Assembly: GCA_034211175.1 (NCBI GenBank)
Contig: JAXHUH010000286.1
Location: 1 to 21,733 of the forward strand
DNA from: JAXHUH01 sp034211175
GTDB lineage: Bacteria > Actinomycetota > Acidimicrobiia > Acidimicrobiales > CAIXPF01
Length of the DNA stretch: 21,733 bases
Direction: 5' to 3'
Shown in pieces: positions 21,220-21,733 of the stretch (positions within the stretch are counted from its first letter, which is position 1; every line of letters starts with the position of its first letter). A model generated the notes under the pieces. The model saw only the letters and a list, made by a program, of their open reading frames with translations, did not search any database and had not been told where the DNA came from. Made by a program: the position numbers and the translations under genes.

Positions 21220-21636
21220 ATGAGCGAGCTCGACGAGGTCCGCTACCCGAGTGGCTGCGCCGTGGTGAGCGGCGGGCTGATCGCCGGCAACGACACGGTG
21301 TCCGGCGGCGCGTCCGGCGGGCTGTCCCGCGGCAGCGCAATCGCCGGCGGCGGCATGTGGATGGGGGTGAGCGAGCTGCCCGCCGGGTACCGCTCCAACC
21401 CCCACCACCACGAGGGCCAGACGACCATGGTCTGCGTGATCAGCGGCTCGATGGACTTCATCGTCACCGTGCCCAACGGCGACGAGGAGCGGTTCAACGT
21501 CGGACCCGGCCAGATCGCCCTCGTCCCCGGTGGCCTCGTCCACCGCGAGGAGAACAACGGCGACCAGGGGTGCCTGTCGGTCGTGGTCCGCAACAGCGAG
21601 CACCCGACGGTCGTCAACCTCACCGAGTCGGCCTGA
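21220..21636 (+). CDS. Cupin-domain protein
   Basis: A 138-residue single-domain cupin. Motif 1 is present as SNPHHHEGQTTMVCVISG (H62, H64), but the usual Glu position is Gln or Thr (Q67/T68). Motif 2 is complete (G97, P103, G105, H108, N112 in GQIALVPGGLVHREEN). Three histidines remain as metal ligands, as in several 3-His cupin dioxygenases and isomerases. ATG 21220 has GAGGAG upstream. It shares an operon with the Rid protein. Possible dioxygenase, isomerase or sensor role; no specific reaction can be assigned. Confidence 0.85.
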   Translation: MSELDEVRYPSGCAVVSGGLIAGNDTVSGGASGGLSRGSAIAGGGMWMGVSELPAGYRSNPHHHEGQTTMVCVISGSMDFIVTVPNGDEERFNVGPGQIALVPGGLVHREENNGDQGCLSVVVRNSEHPTVVNLTESA

Positions 21637-21640
21637 TCGC

Positions 21641-21663
21641 CGGGCCCGTTCTCCCCGGGCCCG
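21641..21663 (+). terminator. Hairpin after the cupin gene
   Basis: An 8-bp stem (CGGGCCCG at 21641-21648 and again at 21656-21663, which is self-complementary) with a 7-nt loop, four bases after the cupin stop. GC-rich terminator without a U-tract, closing the last operon of the cluster. Confidence 0.65.
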
Positions 21664-21704
21664 ACCTCCCACCAACCTCCCCACGATCCGACCGACCGGC
21701 TCCG

Positions 21705-21733
21705 GCGCCCCGGGCTCCCTCCGCCCGGGGCGC
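21705..21733. terminator. Second GC-rich hairpin at the window edge
   Basis: A perfect 10-bp inverted repeat (21705-21714 with 21724-21733) with a 9-nt loop, ending at the last base of the window. It may extend beyond the edge. Probably a further terminator, possibly for a convergent gene outside the window. Confidence 0.5.

Noticed and set aside
1..21733. CRISPR arrays, tRNAs, rRNAs, insertion sequences, integrases or attachment sites
   Set aside because: None seen by reading; the only tandem repeat is the short 15-bp one at 101-145.

Overview
The window is very GC-rich. It has GTG starts, ATGA/GTGA stop-start overlaps, a mycothiol-dependent-nitroreductase-like DsbA protein and a lipoprotein with an acidic Asp/Thr-rich linker. 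Together these suggest an actinobacterium, possibly of the Acidimicrobiia type (inference; no rRNA or marker gene is present). No tRNA, rRNA, CRISPR array, insertion sequence or integrase was seen.

Layout. Positions 1-1530 hold an unrelated-looking block: a low-complexity small frame, a four-helix membrane protein and a small basic protein, all of unknown function. From about 1760 to 21636 almost every gene belongs to one catabolic and transport cluster. In order: a TRZ/ATZ-type deaminase (minus, 1760-3259); an operon of a cyclic-amidohydrolase-like enzyme, Rieske oxygenase 1 and a frameshifted SnoaL-like gene (3366-6803), followed by a DsbA-like protein and a stub of a short-chain dehydrogenase; a GntR/FCD regulator (7869-8552); a minus-strand operon of a dihydroorotase-like protein and Rieske oxygenase 2 (11187 down to 8799) divergent from a SnoaL-like gene (11343-11810); an operon of an NMT1/THI5-like binding lipoprotein, Rieske oxygenase 3, a double SnoaL-like protein, a fumarylacetoacetate-hydrolase-family enzyme and an interrupted VOC protein (12092-16878, tail to 16992); an ABC permease-ATPase-permease plus a two-domain VOC protein (17181-20679); and a Rid-family protein with a cupin (20795-21636).

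The strongest signal beyond the genes is a repeated AT-rich palindrome, about ATCRTATAYGAT. It appears six times (3348, 7812, 11243, 11876, 16989, 20732), in the promoter region of nearly every transcription unit of the cluster, including the divergent regions and the region ahead of the regulator gene itself. It looks like the operator of the local GntR regulator superimposed on the -10 boxes, and would make the cluster a self-contained regulon.

How the genes may work together (inference): the ABC system imports a small, probably nitrogen-containing ring compound. Three alpha-only Rieske oxygenases, each partnered with an NTF2-fold (SnoaL-like) gene, oxidise it. VOC and cupin proteins may cleave or rearrange rings. 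Three amidohydrolase-superfamily enzymes and the Rid protein handle C-N bonds, and the FAH-family enzyme processes an acylpyruvate-like product. No ferredoxin or reductase for the oxygenases is encoded here. Three genes look damaged (a frameshift at about 6400, a TGA in place of a Trp codon at 16876, and an SDR stub at 7595), so either the cluster is decaying or the assembly has errors.
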